Shown in pieces: positions 8,086-17,018 of a stretch of 64,000 nt of DNA. The DNA is from Rhizobium sp. Q54 (GTDB taxonomy: Bacteria; Pseudomonadota; Alphaproteobacteria; Rhizobiales; Aestuariivirgaceae), in contig CAMDBX010000006.1 of assembly GCA_945889445.1 (NCBI GenBank), positions 1-64,000 of the forward strand. The letters are read 5' to 3'. Made by a program: the position numbers and the translations under genes. A model generated the notes under the pieces. It was not told the origin of the DNA. It was given only the letters and a program-made list of their open reading frames with translations, and searched no databases. The stretch's first letter is position 1. Each line of letters begins with the position of its first letter.

Positions 8086-8913
8086 TCAACCTTCCCAAGC
8101 GGAAACCAGCGCCGGGGACAGCCGCCCGCCGATGCGCAGCGGCGCCACCATGCTGGCCAAACCGGTGCGGTCATCGGTCTCGACCGCCACGCCCGAAATG
8201 GTGGCCGGCCCTTCGGCAGGCCGCATGCGCTCCACCGGCAGCTTGCGCAGGAAGCGCTGCAGCGGCTCTTCCTTGCCCATGCCGATCACCGAGTCGTAGT
8301 CGCCGCACATGCCGGCATCCGTCATGTAGGCAGTACCGCCCGACAGGATCTGGTGGTCGGCGGTGGGCACATGGGTGTGGGTGCCGACAACGAGGCTCGC
8401 CCGCCCGTCGCAGAAATGGCCGAAGGCCATCTTCTCGGAGGTGGCCTCGGCGTGGAAGTCGATCAGCACCGCGTCGCAGGCGGTGCCCAGCGGACAGGCC
8501 TCGAGTTCGCGGTCGACCACCGGGAAGGGATCATCCAGCATCGGTTCGATCATCACCCGGCCCATCGCCTGCATCACCAGCACGCGCTTGCCGCTCTGGG
8601 TGTCGATCAGGGCCGAGCCGCGGCCCGGGCAGCCCTTGGGCCAGTTCACCGGCCTGAGCAGGTTGGGGTAGCGCTCGATGAAGATCAGCGCCTCGCGCTG
8701 GTCGAAGGAGTGGTTGCCCAGCGTCACCGCATCCGCCCCGGCCGCAAGGAAGCCGAGGAAGATCTCCTCCGTGATGCCGAAGCCATGCGCCGCATTCTCG
8801 CCGTTCACCACCACGAGGTCCGGGCGGTAGCGCTCCCTCAGGCCGGGCAGTTCGCGCGTGATGGCATCGCGCCCGGATCTGCCCACCACGTCACCCAGAA
8901 AGATCAGGCGCAT
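8086..8913 (-). CDS. YmdB family metallophosphoesterase
   Basis: The 275-residue cytosolic protein belongs to the YmdB/TIGR00282 family of calcineurin-like phosphoesterases, known in Bacillus to act on cyclic nucleotides and to influence biofilm switching. Metal-binding motifs are all present: GDVVGRSGR at residue 7, VNGENAAHG, LGNHSFDQ, IDFHAEATSEK and GTHTHVPTAD. Length matches the family. It overlaps the end of the upstream cyclo-ligase gene by 10 bases, so the two are translated as a unit. This pairing is common in Hyphomicrobiales. The physiological substrate here is not established. Confidence 0.92.
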   Translation of the reverse strand: MRLIFLGDVVGRSGRDAITRELPGLRERYRPDLVVVNGENAAHGFGITEEIFLGFLAAGADAVTLGNHSFDQREALIFIERYPNLLRPVNWPKGCPGRGSALIDTQSGKRVLVMQAMGRVMIEPMLDDPFPVVDRELEACPLGTACDAVLIDFHAEATSEKMAFGHFCDGRASLVVGTHTHVPTADHQILSGGTAYMTDAGMCGDYDSVIGMGKEEPLQRFLRKLPVERMRPAEGPATISGVAVETDDRTGLASMVAPLRIGGRLSPALVSAWEG

Positions 8914-9479
8914 GCGAAGGTTTCCTGCTCGGTCATCACATAGTCGAGGGGGGCATCATGGATGCCGACCGGCACCTCGCCCACCATCTGCGCGTGGTAG
9001 GCAACACCGATCGCCACGACTTTCTTCAGTTCACGGAGCTTTTCCAGCGTGCGGTCATAGAATCCGCCGCCATAGCCCAGCCGGAAACCCTTGCGGTCGA
9101 AGGCCAGCATCGGCACCAGCAGCACGTCGGGCAGAACCTCCGGAGCGCTGTCGACCGGAACCGGAATGTCCCACGCGCCCGGCACCAGCGGGTCGCCCGG
9201 CGCCCAGGCGCGGAAGACCAGCGGCTCCTCCTGCGCGATGACGATGGGCAGGCAGGTCTGCCAGCCGTCGCGGTGCAATCGGCTCAGCATCGGCACGGTG
9301 GTGATCTCGCTCTTGTAGGGGATGAAGCCCGAGACGATGCCGGCTGCGAGGTCAAGCCCGGCCGGAAGCCCGCGCTTGGCCATGGCGAGGCCCGCGGTGT
9401 CCTTCAGGATTTCATGGGCCTCCGCCCGGCGCTTCGATGCGGCAGTGCGCGCCTTGCGCTTCACTTCGGCGATGTCCAT
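8904..9479 (-). CDS. 5-formyltetrahydrofolate cyclo-ligase
   Basis: The 191-residue enzyme converts 5-formyl-THF to 5,10-methenyl-THF with ATP, recycling a folate that inhibits one-carbon enzymes. Family features are the N-terminal KRKARTAASKRR (nucleotide/folate phosphate contacts), PLVPGAWDIPVP, and the C-terminal LGYGGGFYDRTL glycine-rich motif near residue 140. The start at 9479 is chosen because GAGG lies at correct spacing before this ATG, whereas an upstream in-frame start at 9521 would run up to the 6S RNA. The arrangement zapA, 6S RNA, cyclo-ligase is conserved widely in proteobacteria. Confidence 0.93.
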   Translation of the reverse strand: MDIAEVKRKARTAASKRRAEAHEILKDTAGLAMAKRGLPAGLDLAAGIVSGFIPYKSEITTVPMLSRLHRDGWQTCLPIVIAQEEPLVFRAWAPGDPLVPGAWDIPVPVDSAPEVLPDVLLVPMLAFDRKGFRLGYGGGFYDRTLEKLRELKKVVAIGVAYHAQMVGEVPVGIHDAPLDYVMTEQETFACA

Positions 9480-9523
9480 CAAATCCTCAGGCCAGAAACG
9501 AAAGGTGTGGCGAGCCACCATGG

Positions 9524-9658
9524 GCCGTGAGTGACTAACGATCCCGGGTCCCTACAAGTGTAGGTGGGCGCCGTGTGAGCAAGGCCACGGCCAAGCCCAG
9601 GGACAGCTCCCATTCAGAATCGCATAGGCCCCAGGGAAAAAATGTCAGCTCACGCACC
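9524..9658 (-). ncRNA. ssrS: 6S RNA
   Basis: The interval between zapA and the 5-formyl-THF cyclo-ligase gene is the classic site of 6S RNA, the regulator that binds housekeeping RNA polymerase holoenzyme. Read on the minus strand, the 5' end CGTGAG-C-TGAC pairs with the 3' end GTCA-CTCACG, closing a long rod-like structure. Within it GGGAGCTGTCCCTGGGCTTG and flanking helices surround an interrupted middle. The sequence is not protein-coding in any convincing frame. The limits given are those of the closing stem; true ends may differ by 5-15 bases. Confidence 0.8.
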
Positions 9659-9726
9659 GGGCAGCCCGCCGGGGCCTTATTTAGGTGCGATGGGGGTGGA
9701 TGTCCATGGATGATGGACTTTTCGCC

Positions 9727-10083
9727 CTACTTGCCCAGATGCTGCGCCAGCACCTCAAGGCGCTCGGATGCCACGATCAGCCGCTCTCCGAGCGAGGCCT
9801 GCACTTCCAGCGCCTCAAGCTGCGCGGCGTTTTTCGCCTCGCGCAGGCCGTTCACCTGCTCCTCAAGGCCCTGGATCTTCGAGATGGCTTCCGACAGGCG
9901 GTCCGCCACCATCAGCCCCGCCATCACCAGCATGCGGATGTCGCCGACATTGCCAACGCTGGCCTTCACGCGCTGCACTTCACTGTCGAGAAGTTCCGCC
10001 AGGTCCCTGAGATGCGGCTCCTCGCCCTCGGGGCACTGCATGGTGTAGGGGCGGCCATTCACCTGGACGATCACATGCGCCAT
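9727..10083 (-). CDS. zapA: Cell division protein ZapA
   Basis: The 118-residue protein begins [15 protein letters not shown] and continues into the helical ZapA domain ([12 protein letters not shown], then a long coiled coil from about residue 60). ZapA crosslinks FtsZ protofilaments at the division site. The start at 10083 has GGAG seven bases upstream; the longer open frame to 10218 gives non-ZapA sequence and overlaps the DUF4164 gene. It sits between DUF4164 and 6S RNA in one minus-strand unit, the usual alphaproteobacterial order. Confidence 0.93.
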   Translation of the reverse strand: MAHVIVQVNGRPYTMQCPEGEEPHLRDLAELLDSEVQRVKASVGNVGDIRMLVMAGLMVADRLSEAISKIQGLEEQVNGLREAKNAAQLEALEVQASLGERLIVASERLEVLAQHLGK

Positions 10084-10087
10084 CCGA

Positions 10088-10372
10088 TCACTCCGGCGTA
10101 TTCGAGTGCAGAACTGCACGGATGCGCGACATTGCGGCGTCGATCTTGCCCGCCGCGGTCTTCGATGTGTCGACGAGCTCACCCGCCTTGCTGCGCACGA
10201 GGTCAAGCTCATGCGCAAGGCGGGTCCTTTCGCGCTTCAGGGACTCGGCCTCGCTCTCGAGCTCCACGATCCGCGTGCGGCCATCGGACTTGTGGCCCAC
10301 CGCCTGCTCGACCCGGCGGAGCGCCGCCTCGAACCTCAGGAACGCCTCATCCAGTTTCTGAATGTCTGCCAT
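10088..10372 (-). CDS. DUF4164 family coiled-coil protein
   Basis: The 94-residue cytosolic protein is almost entirely predicted coiled coil (heptad-rich stretches such as [19 protein letters not shown] and [16 protein letters not shown]). DUF4164 proteins occur directly upstream of zapA in Hyphomicrobiales and are thought, from context only, to take part in division or FtsZ-ring functions. The ATG at 10372 has AGAGG at good spacing; the in-frame TTG three bases upstream is less likely. The gap to zapA is only 4 bases. Confidence 0.87.
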   Translation of the reverse strand: MADIQKLDEAFLRFEAALRRVEQAVGHKSDGRTRIVELESEAESLKRERTRLAHELDLVRSKAGELVDTSKTAAGKIDAAMSRIRAVLHSNTPE

Positions 10373-10497
10373 CAAAGCCTCTGGTAAGATTGCAGAATTT
10401 CCCGCTCGTTACCGTTAGGCACCATAGGCTGAATGAGCGACTGACGCAACGCCCACAAAATGCCGGGGCACAAGCCCGGCGCAAGCCATGGTTCCAA

Positions 10498-10525
10498 TTG
10501 ACTCGACCGGCCAAGGCGCTATCAC
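10498..10525 (+). promoter_or_regulatory. Candidate sigma-70-type promoter of tkt-pgk operon
   Basis: TTGACT (10498-10503) and TATCAC (10520-10525) are separated by 16 bases and lie about 50 bases before the tkt start, in the divergent spacer between DUF4164 and tkt. The -35 is near consensus and the -10 is weak, which is usual in alphaproteobacteria. No mapping data are available. Confidence 0.4.
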
Positions 10526-10572
10526 CACCCCGACATTTTCCGCGCTCCATTTTTCCAAGGGACCCGCTGCGC

Positions 10573-12546
10573 ATGACCCATTATTCCCCCGAACAGACCC
10601 GCCACATGGCCAATGCCATTCGCGCCCTTTCCATGGACGCCGTGCAGAAGGCCAATTCCGGCCATCCGGGCCTGCCGATGGGTGCCGCCGACATCGCCAC
10701 GGTGCTGTTCACCCAGTTCCTGAAGTTCGACGCCTCCGACCCGCACTGGGCGGACCGTGACCGCTTCATCCTGTCCGCCGGCCACGGCTCCATGCTGCTC
10801 TATTCGCTGCTCCACCTCACCGGCTACGCCGACATGACGCTGGATGAGGTGAAGAACTTCCGCCAGATGGGCGCGAAGACGGCGGGCCATCCCGAATTCG
10901 GCCACGCCACCGGCATCGAGACGACGACCGGCCCGCTGGGCCAGGGCATCGCCAACGCCGTGGGTTTCGCCATTGCCGAGCGTCACTTGAACGCCGAGTT
11001 CGGCGACGATGTCGTCAACCACAAGACCTATGTGCTGGCCGGTGACGGCTGCCTGATGGAGGGCATCAGCCAGGAGGCGATTGCGCTCGCCGGCCACCTG
11101 AAGCTCAAGAACCTGATCGTGCTGTGGGACGACAATGGCATCACCATCGACGGCAAGGTGTCGATGTCGGACTCGACCAACCAGTTGGCCCGCTTCGCCG
11201 CCTCCGGTTGGACGGTGTCGGCCTGCGACGGTCACAACGCGGGTGAAATCTCCGCCTGCCTGTCGGCGGCACAGCATGCCGACCGTCCGGTGCTGATCGC
11301 CTGCAAGACCGTGATTGGCTACGGCGCGCCGACCAAGGCCGGTACTTCCGGAAGCCACGGTTCGCCGCTGGGTCCCGACGAGATTGCCGGCGCCCGCAAG
11401 GCGCTGGGCTGGAATTACGAGCCCTTCGTCATCCCCAATGACCTGATGGACGCCTGGCGCAAGGCGGGTTCACGCGGCGCTGCCGACCGCGCAGCCTGGG
11501 CCGCGCGGCTTGCCGCCTCGCCGAAGAAGGACGTGTTCACCCGCCGCATGTCGGGCAAGCTGCCTGCCGATTTCGATGCGGTGATCGCCGGCTACAAGCA
11601 GGAACTGGCCAAGAACCCGCCCGCACTCGCCACCCGCAACTCTTCGCAGAACGCCCTCGACGTGATCAACGCCGCAGTGCCGGAGACTGTTGGCGGGTCG
11701 GCCGACCTCACCGGTTCCAACAACACCAAGTCGAAGGAGCTGAAGACGCTCGACGCCCACAATTATGGCGGCCGCTACATCTACTACGGCATCCGCGAGC
11801 ATGGCATGGCGGCGGCGATGAACGGCATGGCGCTGCATGGCGGCGTCATCCCCTATGGCGGCACCTTCCTGGTCTTCACCGACTATTGCCGCCCGTCGAT
11901 CCGCCTCTCGGCCCTGATGGGCACGCGCGTCATCTACGTGATGACGCATGACTCGATCGGGCTTGGCGAGGATGGCCCGACGCACCAGCCGGTGGAACAC
12001 GTTGCAGCACTGCGCGTCATCCCCAACCTCGCCGTCTACCGTCCCTGCGACGCGGTGGAGACGGCCGAGTGCTGGCAACTGGCGCTCCATGACGAGACGC
12101 GCCCCTCGGTGCTGGCGCTCACCCGCCAGAAGCTGAAGCCCGCCCGCCTCGCCTATTCGGCAGAGAACCTCTGCGCCAAGGGCGCCTACGAGATCGCATC
12201 CTCAGACGAGAAAGCGGAAGTCGTGATCTTCGCCTCGGGCTCCGAGGTCGAGATCGCCATTGCCGCCAAGGCCAGGCTCGATGCGGCGGGCAAGCCCACC
12301 CGCGTCGTCTCCGTGCCGTCGATGGAAAACTTCGCACGCCAGGACAAGGCCTACCAGGCACGCGTGCTGGGCACCGAGACGCACCGCATCGCCATCGAGG
12401 CGGGCGTGCGCACCGGCTGGGACCGCTTCATCGGCGTGGATGGAACCTTCATCGGCATGACCGGCTTCGGTGCCTCGGCTCCGGCCGAGCAGCTCTATGA
12501 GCATTTCGGCATCACCGCCGACGCGGCGGTGAAGGCAGCAGGCTAA
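10573..12546 (+). CDS. tkt: Transketolase
   Basis: The 657-residue cytosolic enzyme transfers two-carbon units in the pentose phosphate or Calvin cycle using thiamine diphosphate. Motifs are in the expected order: [30 protein letters not shown], the ThDP motif GDGCLMEG continuing to [10 protein letters not shown], the pyrimidine-binding region [28 protein letters not shown] and [15 protein letters not shown]. The length is normal. The start at 10573 ([20 protein letters not shown]) is chosen over a much longer open frame because homology begins here and AAGGGA precedes it. It is the first gene of an operon with pgk, 13 bases downstream. Confidence 0.97.
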   Translation: MTHYSPEQTRHMANAIRALSMDAVQKANSGHPGLPMGAADIATVLFTQFLKFDASDPHWADRDRFILSAGHGSMLLYSLLHLTGYADMTLDEVKNFRQMGAKTAGHPEFGHATGIETTTGPLGQGIANAVGFAIAERHLNAEFGDDVVNHKTYVLAGDGCLMEGISQEAIALAGHLKLKNLIVLWDDNGITIDGKVSMSDSTNQLARFAASGWTVSACDGHNAGEISACLSAAQHADRPVLIACKTVIGYGAPTKAGTSGSHGSPLGPDEIAGARKALGWNYEPFVIPNDLMDAWRKAGSRGAADRAAWAARLAASPKKDVFTRRMSGKLPADFDAVIAGYKQELAKNPPALATRNSSQNALDVINAAVPETVGGSADLTGSNNTKSKELKTLDAHNYGGRYIYYGIREHGMAAAMNGMALHGGVIPYGGTFLVFTDYCRPSIRLSALMGTRVIYVMTHDSIGLGEDGPTHQPVEHVAALRVIPNLAVYRPCDAVETAECWQLALHDETRPSVLALTRQKLKPARLAYSAENLCAKGAYEIASSDEKAEVVIFASGSEVEIAIAAKARLDAAGKPTRVVSVPSMENFARQDKAYQARVLGTETHRIAIEAGVRTGWDRFIGVDGTFIGMTGFGASAPAEQLYEHFGITADAAVKAAG

Positions 12547-12559
12547 GGGAGAGATCACC

Positions 12560-13747
12560 ATGCCCGGTTTCCGCACGCTCGACGACGTCACTGTTTCCGG
12601 CAAGCGTGTGCTGTGCCGGGTCGATCTCAACGTTCCCATCGCCGACGGCAAGGTGACGGACGCCACACGCATCGAGCGCGTGGTGCCCACCCTGCGCGAG
12701 ATCATGAACAAGGGCGGCGCGTTGATCGTGCTCGCCCACTTCGACCGCCCCAAGGGCAAGGTCGTGCCGGAGATGTCGCTCCGCCCCGTGGCAGCCGAAC
12801 TCGAGAAGCACCTGGGCGTGCCAGTGAAATTCGTGTTCACCGACTGGCAGACGGCGCCGAATCTTGACGTGAAGCCCGGCGAATGCGTGCTGATGGAAAA
12901 CACCCGCTACCATGCGGGCGAGGAGAAGAACGACGAGGGCTTCTCCAAACTGCTCGCCTCGCTGGGCGACATCTACGTGAACGACGCCTTCTCGGCCGCA
13001 CACCGCGCGCACTCCTCGACCGAGGGCATCGCCCACTTCATTCCCGCCTACGCGGGCCGCGCCATGGAAGCCGAACTCAAGGCCCTGCAGCTGGCGCTCG
13101 AGACGCCGAAGCGCCCGCTCATCGCCATCGTCGGCGGCTCCAAGGTCTCGACCAAGCTCGACCTGCTCGGCAACCTCCTGAAGAAGGTCGATGCGCTGGT
13201 GATCGGTGGCGCCATGGCCAACACCTTCCTGCTGGCCTATGGCCACGGCGTGGGCAAGTCGCTCGCAGAACGTGACCTCGTTGATACTGCGCGCCACATC
13301 CTGCAGGCCGCCGAGAATGCCAAGTGCGCCATCATCCTTCCCGTCGACGGCATCGTGGCGAAGGAATTCAAGGCCGGTGCCCCCTCGCATGACTATGGCG
13401 TCGACTCCATTCCCGCCGACGGCATGATCCTCGACGTGGGGCCGATGTCGGTCGACCGCATCAATGCGGCGATCGATGATGCCCACACGCTGGTGTGGAA
13501 TGGCCCGCTCGGCGCCTTCGAGATCGAGCCCTTCGACCAGGCGACCATTGCCGCGGCCAAGCATGCCGCCAAGCGCACCAAGGCGGGCAAGCTCGTCTCG
13601 GTGGCAGGCGGTGGTGACACGGTGGCAGCACTCAACCACGCCGGCGTTGCGCAGGACTTCACCTATATTTCCACCGCCGGGGGTGCCTTCCTCGAATGGC
13701 TTGAAAGAAAGCCGCTGCCGGGCGTCAAGGCGCTGGAAAGCAAATGA
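12560..13747 (+). CDS. pgk: Phosphoglycerate kinase
   Basis: The 395-residue glycolytic enzyme interconverts 1,3-bisphosphoglycerate and ATP with 3-phosphoglycerate. Visible family signatures are [63 protein letters not shown] and the C-terminal GGGDTVAAL. Length is typical. It follows tkt by 13 bases and overlaps the next gene by an ATGA. In most relatives a gap (glyceraldehyde-3-phosphate dehydrogenase) gene lies between tkt and pgk; here it is missing. Confidence 0.97.
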   Translation: MPGFRTLDDVTVSGKRVLCRVDLNVPIADGKVTDATRIERVVPTLREIMNKGGALIVLAHFDRPKGKVVPEMSLRPVAAELEKHLGVPVKFVFTDWQTAPNLDVKPGECVLMENTRYHAGEEKNDEGFSKLLASLGDIYVNDAFSAAHRAHSSTEGIAHFIPAYAGRAMEAELKALQLALETPKRPLIAIVGGSKVSTKLDLLGNLLKKVDALVIGGAMANTFLLAYGHGVGKSLAERDLVDTARHILQAAENAKCAIILPVDGIVAKEFKAGAPSHDYGVDSIPADGMILDVGPMSVDRINAAIDDAHTLVWNGPLGAFEIEPFDQATIAAAKHAAKRTKAGKLVSVAGGGDTVAALNHAGVAQDFTYISTAGGAFLEWLERKPLPGVKALESK

Positions 13748-14316
13748 CGGCGCCCCGCTTTTTCCTCGCCGCACCGGAGGGCCTCGCGGCGTCCGAGCTT
13801 CTCGCCTGCCTCAAGGCCGCCTGCGAAGCAGGTGACGTGGCGAGCCTGCTGGTGCCCGCATCCGTTGCCAAGGACGTGACGGCCGCGGCGCAGGAACTTG
13901 GCGTTGCCGTGCTGGTCTCGGGCGAGGCCCGCGATGCGGCACGTGCCGGAGCTGATGGCATCCAGGTCGAGGCCGATACTGAGACCGTGGCCGCCGCGCG
14001 CGAGCAGATGGGCAAGGACCGCTTCGTCGGCGCCAACGCAGGCGGCTCGCGCCATTTCGCCATGGAGGCCGCCGAGGCCGGGGCCGACTATGTTGCCTTC
14101 GACCAGAAGGCCGCCTCGATCGGCGGCGAACCGATCATCCGCTGGTGGTCCGACATGATGGAAATCCCCTGCGTCGCCTTCACGCCGGTGGAGCCGCAAG
14201 ACCTCGACATATTGCTGCCGCAGAAGCCCGACTTTATCCGTCCGTCGGATGCGATGTGGCAGGGGGCGGATGACGCCCGCCGCATCGTGTCGGCGCTGTC
14301 GCAACACCTCGGATAA
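13744..14316 (+). CDS. Thiamine phosphate synthase-like (ThiE/TenI family) protein
   Basis: The 190-residue protein has the TIM-barrel pattern of ThiE/Ten[16 protein letters not shown], then [26 protein letters not shown] (about residues 97-122). The usual ThiE phosphate motifs (GPxxxTxTK after this point) are not preserved, so synthesis of thiamine phosphate is doubtful. Such ThiE-like proteins are found after pgk or fba in many Hyphomicrobiales with unknown role. The start overlaps the pgk stop (ATGA), indicating translational coupling. A link to thiamine-dependent transketolase in the same operon is tempting but only inferred. Confidence 0.75.
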   Translation: MTAPRFFLAAPEGLAASELLACLKAACEAGDVASLLVPASVAKDVTAAAQELGVAVLVSGEARDAARAGADGIQVEADTETVAAAREQMGKDRFVGANAGGSRHFAMEAAEAGADYVAFDQKAASIGGEPIIRWWSDMMEIPCVAFTPVEPQDLDILLPQKPDFIRPSDAMWQGADDARRIVSALSQHLG

Positions 14317-14318
14317 AC

Positions 14319-15215
14319 ATGAAACGCACGGCCATCGCCCTCGCCCTTCTGCTCCTCGCCACGCCGGCCGGGGCGGCCACCATAGCCGATGTCCAGAAGA
14401 CTTATGACGCGGGAGACTTCGCGGCCGCGCTGAGCCAGGTGCAACCGCTGGCAGATGCGGGCGACGTCGCCGCCATGCGCCTTCTCGGCCTCATGTACCG
14501 CAACGGCCAGGGCGTGGCCGCCAACACCGACACCGCCATCGACTGGCTCACCCGCGCCGCCGACAAAGGCGACCCGCAGGCGCAATATGCGCTCGGCATG
14601 ATCTGGCTGGACCAGAAGGACGCCCGCTATGACTACACGCGCGGTGAGGCGCTGCTGCGCAAGGCGGCGGAAGCGGGCATCGCGGACGCACAGTTCAACA
14701 TGGGGCTTCTCGCCTCAGGCGCCTTCGGCAACCCGCCTGACATGGTCAATGCCGCAGGCTGGTTCGAGAAGGCCGCCGCCCAGGGCCATGTGCCCGCGGA
14801 ATACAATCTCGGGGTCCTTTATCTGGAGGGACAAGGCGTTCCGAAAGACCCGATCAAGGCAGCAGCACTGATCGGCGCGGCCGCCGACAAGGGCAACCCG
14901 GATGCCATGATGGACTACGGTGTTCTGGTGTTCCGCGGCGAGGGCGTGCAGCAGGACGAGAAGATCGGCGCGCAATGGCTGATCCTGTCAGCCAAGCGCG
15001 GCAACCCCATTGCGCAGAACCGCGTGGCGCGGCTCTACCTCTTCGGCAAGGGTGTGGCGGCCGACCCGGTGGAGGCGATGAAATGGAACATCCTTTCCGC
15101 CAAGTCTGGCCGCGGCGATGCGGAGTTGGACTCCATGATGGACAAGCTGACGGAAACCCAGAAGCAAGAAGCCCAGGCGCGGGCCGATGCGTTCACGCCG
15201 CTGGCGGTGAAGTAG
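14319..15215 (+). CDS. Secreted Sel1-like/TPR repeat protein
   Basis: This 298-residue protein has a signal peptide (MKRTAIALALLLLATPAGAA) followed by about six Sel1-like repeats. Each carries patterns such as AMRLLGLMYRNGQGV, AQYALGMIWLDQKD, AEYNLGVLYLEGQGV, AMMDYGVLVFRGEGV and AQNRVARLYLFGKGV. Sel1 repeats mediate protein-protein contacts, often in envelope or signalling roles; the partner is unknown. It begins two bases after the ThiE-like stop and may be the last gene of the tkt operon. A palindromic repeat element lies just downstream. Confidence 0.88.
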   Translation: MKRTAIALALLLLATPAGAATIADVQKTYDAGDFAAALSQVQPLADAGDVAAMRLLGLMYRNGQGVAANTDTAIDWLTRAADKGDPQAQYALGMIWLDQKDARYDYTRGEALLRKAAEAGIADAQFNMGLLASGAFGNPPDMVNAAGWFEKAAAQGHVPAEYNLGVLYLEGQGVPKDPIKAAALIGAAADKGNPDAMMDYGVLVFRGEGVQQDEKIGAQWLILSAKRGNPIAQNRVARLYLFGKGVAADPVEAMKWNILSAKSGRGDAELDSMMDKLTETQKQEAQARADAFTPLAVK

Positions 15216-15240
15216 ACTGTCGAACAGGGTGTTTCGAGTT

Positions 15241-15321
15241 CACCTGCGCCGGGCTTGACCCGGCGATCCTTTTCGGCACCGCCAAAGAGGTTGCCCGGGT
15301 CAAGCCCGGGCAAAGTGAAAT
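15241..15321 (+). repeat. Dispersed palindromic repeat family A, copy 1
   Basis: Two hairpins are joined by a short spacer: GCCGGGCTTGACCCGGC, then CGATCCTTTTCGGC, then GCCCGGGTCAAGCCCGGGC. The same plan, with the shared words CACCT, GATCCTTTT, AAAGA and TGAA, recurs at 34431-34510 and in weaker form at 39982-40060 and 45570-45660. It separates the Sel1-repeat gene from the convergent acyl-CoA ligase gene and may act as a terminator for both. Confidence 0.65.
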
Positions 15322-15340
15322 GAGGAGGAATGGTTTGTAA

Positions 15341-16966
15341 TCAAACCTCCTTCGCCAGATCCCTGAGCTTGAACTTCTGGATCTTGCCGGTGCTGGTCTT
15401 CGGCAGTTCGGTGAACACCACGTGCCGCGGCGCCTTGAAACGCGCGAGGCCCTTGCGGCACCACGCGATGATTTCTTCCGCCGTGGCTTCCTTGCCCGGC
15501 CGCAGCTCGACGAAGGCGCAGGGCGTCTCGCCCCACTTCTCGTCAGGCTTGGCCACAACGGCGGCAGCCTGGATGGCCGGGTGCTTGTAGAGCACGTCCT
15601 CCACCTCGATCGAGGAGATGTTCTCGCCGCCGGAGATGATGATGTCCTTGGAACGGTCCTTGAGCTGGATATAGCCGTCGGCGTGCAGCACGCCCAGGTC
15701 ACCCGAGTGGAACCAGCCGCCGTGGAACGATTCCGCCGATGCCTTGGGGTTCTTGAGATAGCCCTTCATCACGATGTTGCCGCGGAACATCACCTCGCCC
15801 ATGGTCTCGCCATCGGCAGGCACGCGTTGCATGGTCTCGGGGTCCATCACGGTCAGGTCCTCGAGCGCGTGGTAGCGCACACCCTGCCGCGCCTTCTTCT
15901 GCGCGCGCTGCGGCCCGTCGAGCAGGTCCCAGTCCTGCTTCCAGTCATTGACCACGGCAGGCCCATAGGTTTCGGTGAGGCCATAGAGATGGGTGACGTT
16001 GAAACCAGCTTCCGACATGGCGGCGAGAACGGCCTCGGGCGGCGGGGCGGCGGCGGTGAAGAAGTCCACCTTCTGCGTCAGCGGCTTCTTCTCTTCGGCT
16101 GGCGCATTGAGAATCGTCGACATGACGATGGGCGCGCCGCAGAGATGGGTGACCTTGTGCTCCGAGAGCGCCTCCCAGATCAACTTCGAGCGCACCCAGC
16201 GCAGCGTCACATGGGTGCCGCCCACCACCGACAGCGACCATGGGAAGCACCAGCCATTGCAGTGGAACATGGGCAGCGTCCAGAGATAGACCGGATGCTT
16301 CGGCATCGACGCCGTCAGCACATTGCCCTGGGCCAGCAGATAGGCGCCGCGGTGGTGGTAGACCACGCCCTTCGGGTTTCCCGTGGTGCCGGAGGTGTAA
16401 TTGAGGGAGATCGCCTCCCACTCATCCGCCGGCCACAGCCATTCGAAGGCAGCGTCGCCACTCGCCACGAACTGCTCATAATCGATGGAACCGACGCGCT
16501 CTCCGTCAACGGGAAACTCCGGGTCGACATAATCGATGACAATGGGGTGCGGCCCCTGCATCAGCGCCAGGGCATCGCGCGCGAGCTTGGAGAACTCCTT
16601 GTCGACGATCAGGATCCTGGCCTCGGCGTGGGCGAGCGAGAAGGCAATCGTCGGCGCATCGAGGCGGGTGTTGAGCGTGTTCAGCACCGCCCCGGTCATC
16701 GGCACGCCATGATGGCACTCGAGCATGGCGGGGGTGTTGGCGAGCAGCACCGACACCGTCTCGCCCTTCCTGATTCCCGCCTTGGCGAGCGACGAGGCAA
16801 GCTGACGGCAACGGGCATAGAATTGCGCGTAGGTGGTGCGCTGATTGCCATGGATGATCGCCGGCTGCTCGGGATAGACGGCGGCCGAGCGCGCCAGGAA
16901 GGTGAGCGGCGTCAACGGCTGGTAATTGGCGGGATTCTTGTCGAGGTCGGTCTCGTAGGCGGACAT
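15341..16966 (-). CDS. AMP-forming acyl-CoA synthetase (class I adenylate-forming)
   Basis: The 541-residue cytosolic enzyme activates a carboxylic acid with ATP and CoA. Motifs: the P-loop-like YTSGTTGNPKGV, GLTETYGP, the DLG core of GWFHSGDLGVLH, RSKDIIISGGENIS, and the adenylation lysine in STGKIQKFKL near the C-terminus. Sequence style resembles the DmdB/medium-chain fatty acid or methylmercaptopropionate ligase branch; the acid substrate cannot be fixed. The start at 16966 (MSAYETDLDKNP) has AAGGA upstream; a 15-residue extension is possible. It stands alone on the minus strand and converges with the Sel1 gene. Confidence 0.9.
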   Translation of the reverse strand: MSAYETDLDKNPANYQPLTPLTFLARSAAVYPEQPAIIHGNQRTTYAQFYARCRQLASSLAKAGIRKGETVSVLLANTPAMLECHHGVPMTGAVLNTLNTRLDAPTIAFSLAHAEARILIVDKEFSKLARDALALMQGPHPIVIDYVDPEFPVDGERVGSIDYEQFVASGDAAFEWLWPADEWEAISLNYTSGTTGNPKGVVYHHRGAYLLAQGNVLTASMPKHPVYLWTLPMFHCNGWCFPWSLSVVGGTHVTLRWVRSKLIWEALSEHKVTHLCGAPIVMSTILNAPAEEKKPLTQKVDFFTAAAPPPEAVLAAMSEAGFNVTHLYGLTETYGPAVVNDWKQDWDLLDGPQRAQKKARQGVRYHALEDLTVMDPETMQRVPADGETMGEVMFRGNIVMKGYLKNPKASAESFHGGWFHSGDLGVLHADGYIQLKDRSKDIIISGGENISSIEVEDVLYKHPAIQAAAVVAKPDEKWGETPCAFVELRPGKEATAEEIIAWCRKGLARFKAPRHVVFTELPKTSTGKIQKFKLRDLAKEV

Positions 16967-17018
16967 CCGGGCATCCTTGATTTTTGTCGCAGGTGTTCTA
17001 GCCCACTCCATTCCGCCG

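Noticed and set aside
9685..10572. Very long plus-strand open frame leading into transketolase
   Set aside because: The first ~295 codons run antisense to zapA and DUF4164 and have no transketolase similarity; the true start is at 10573.
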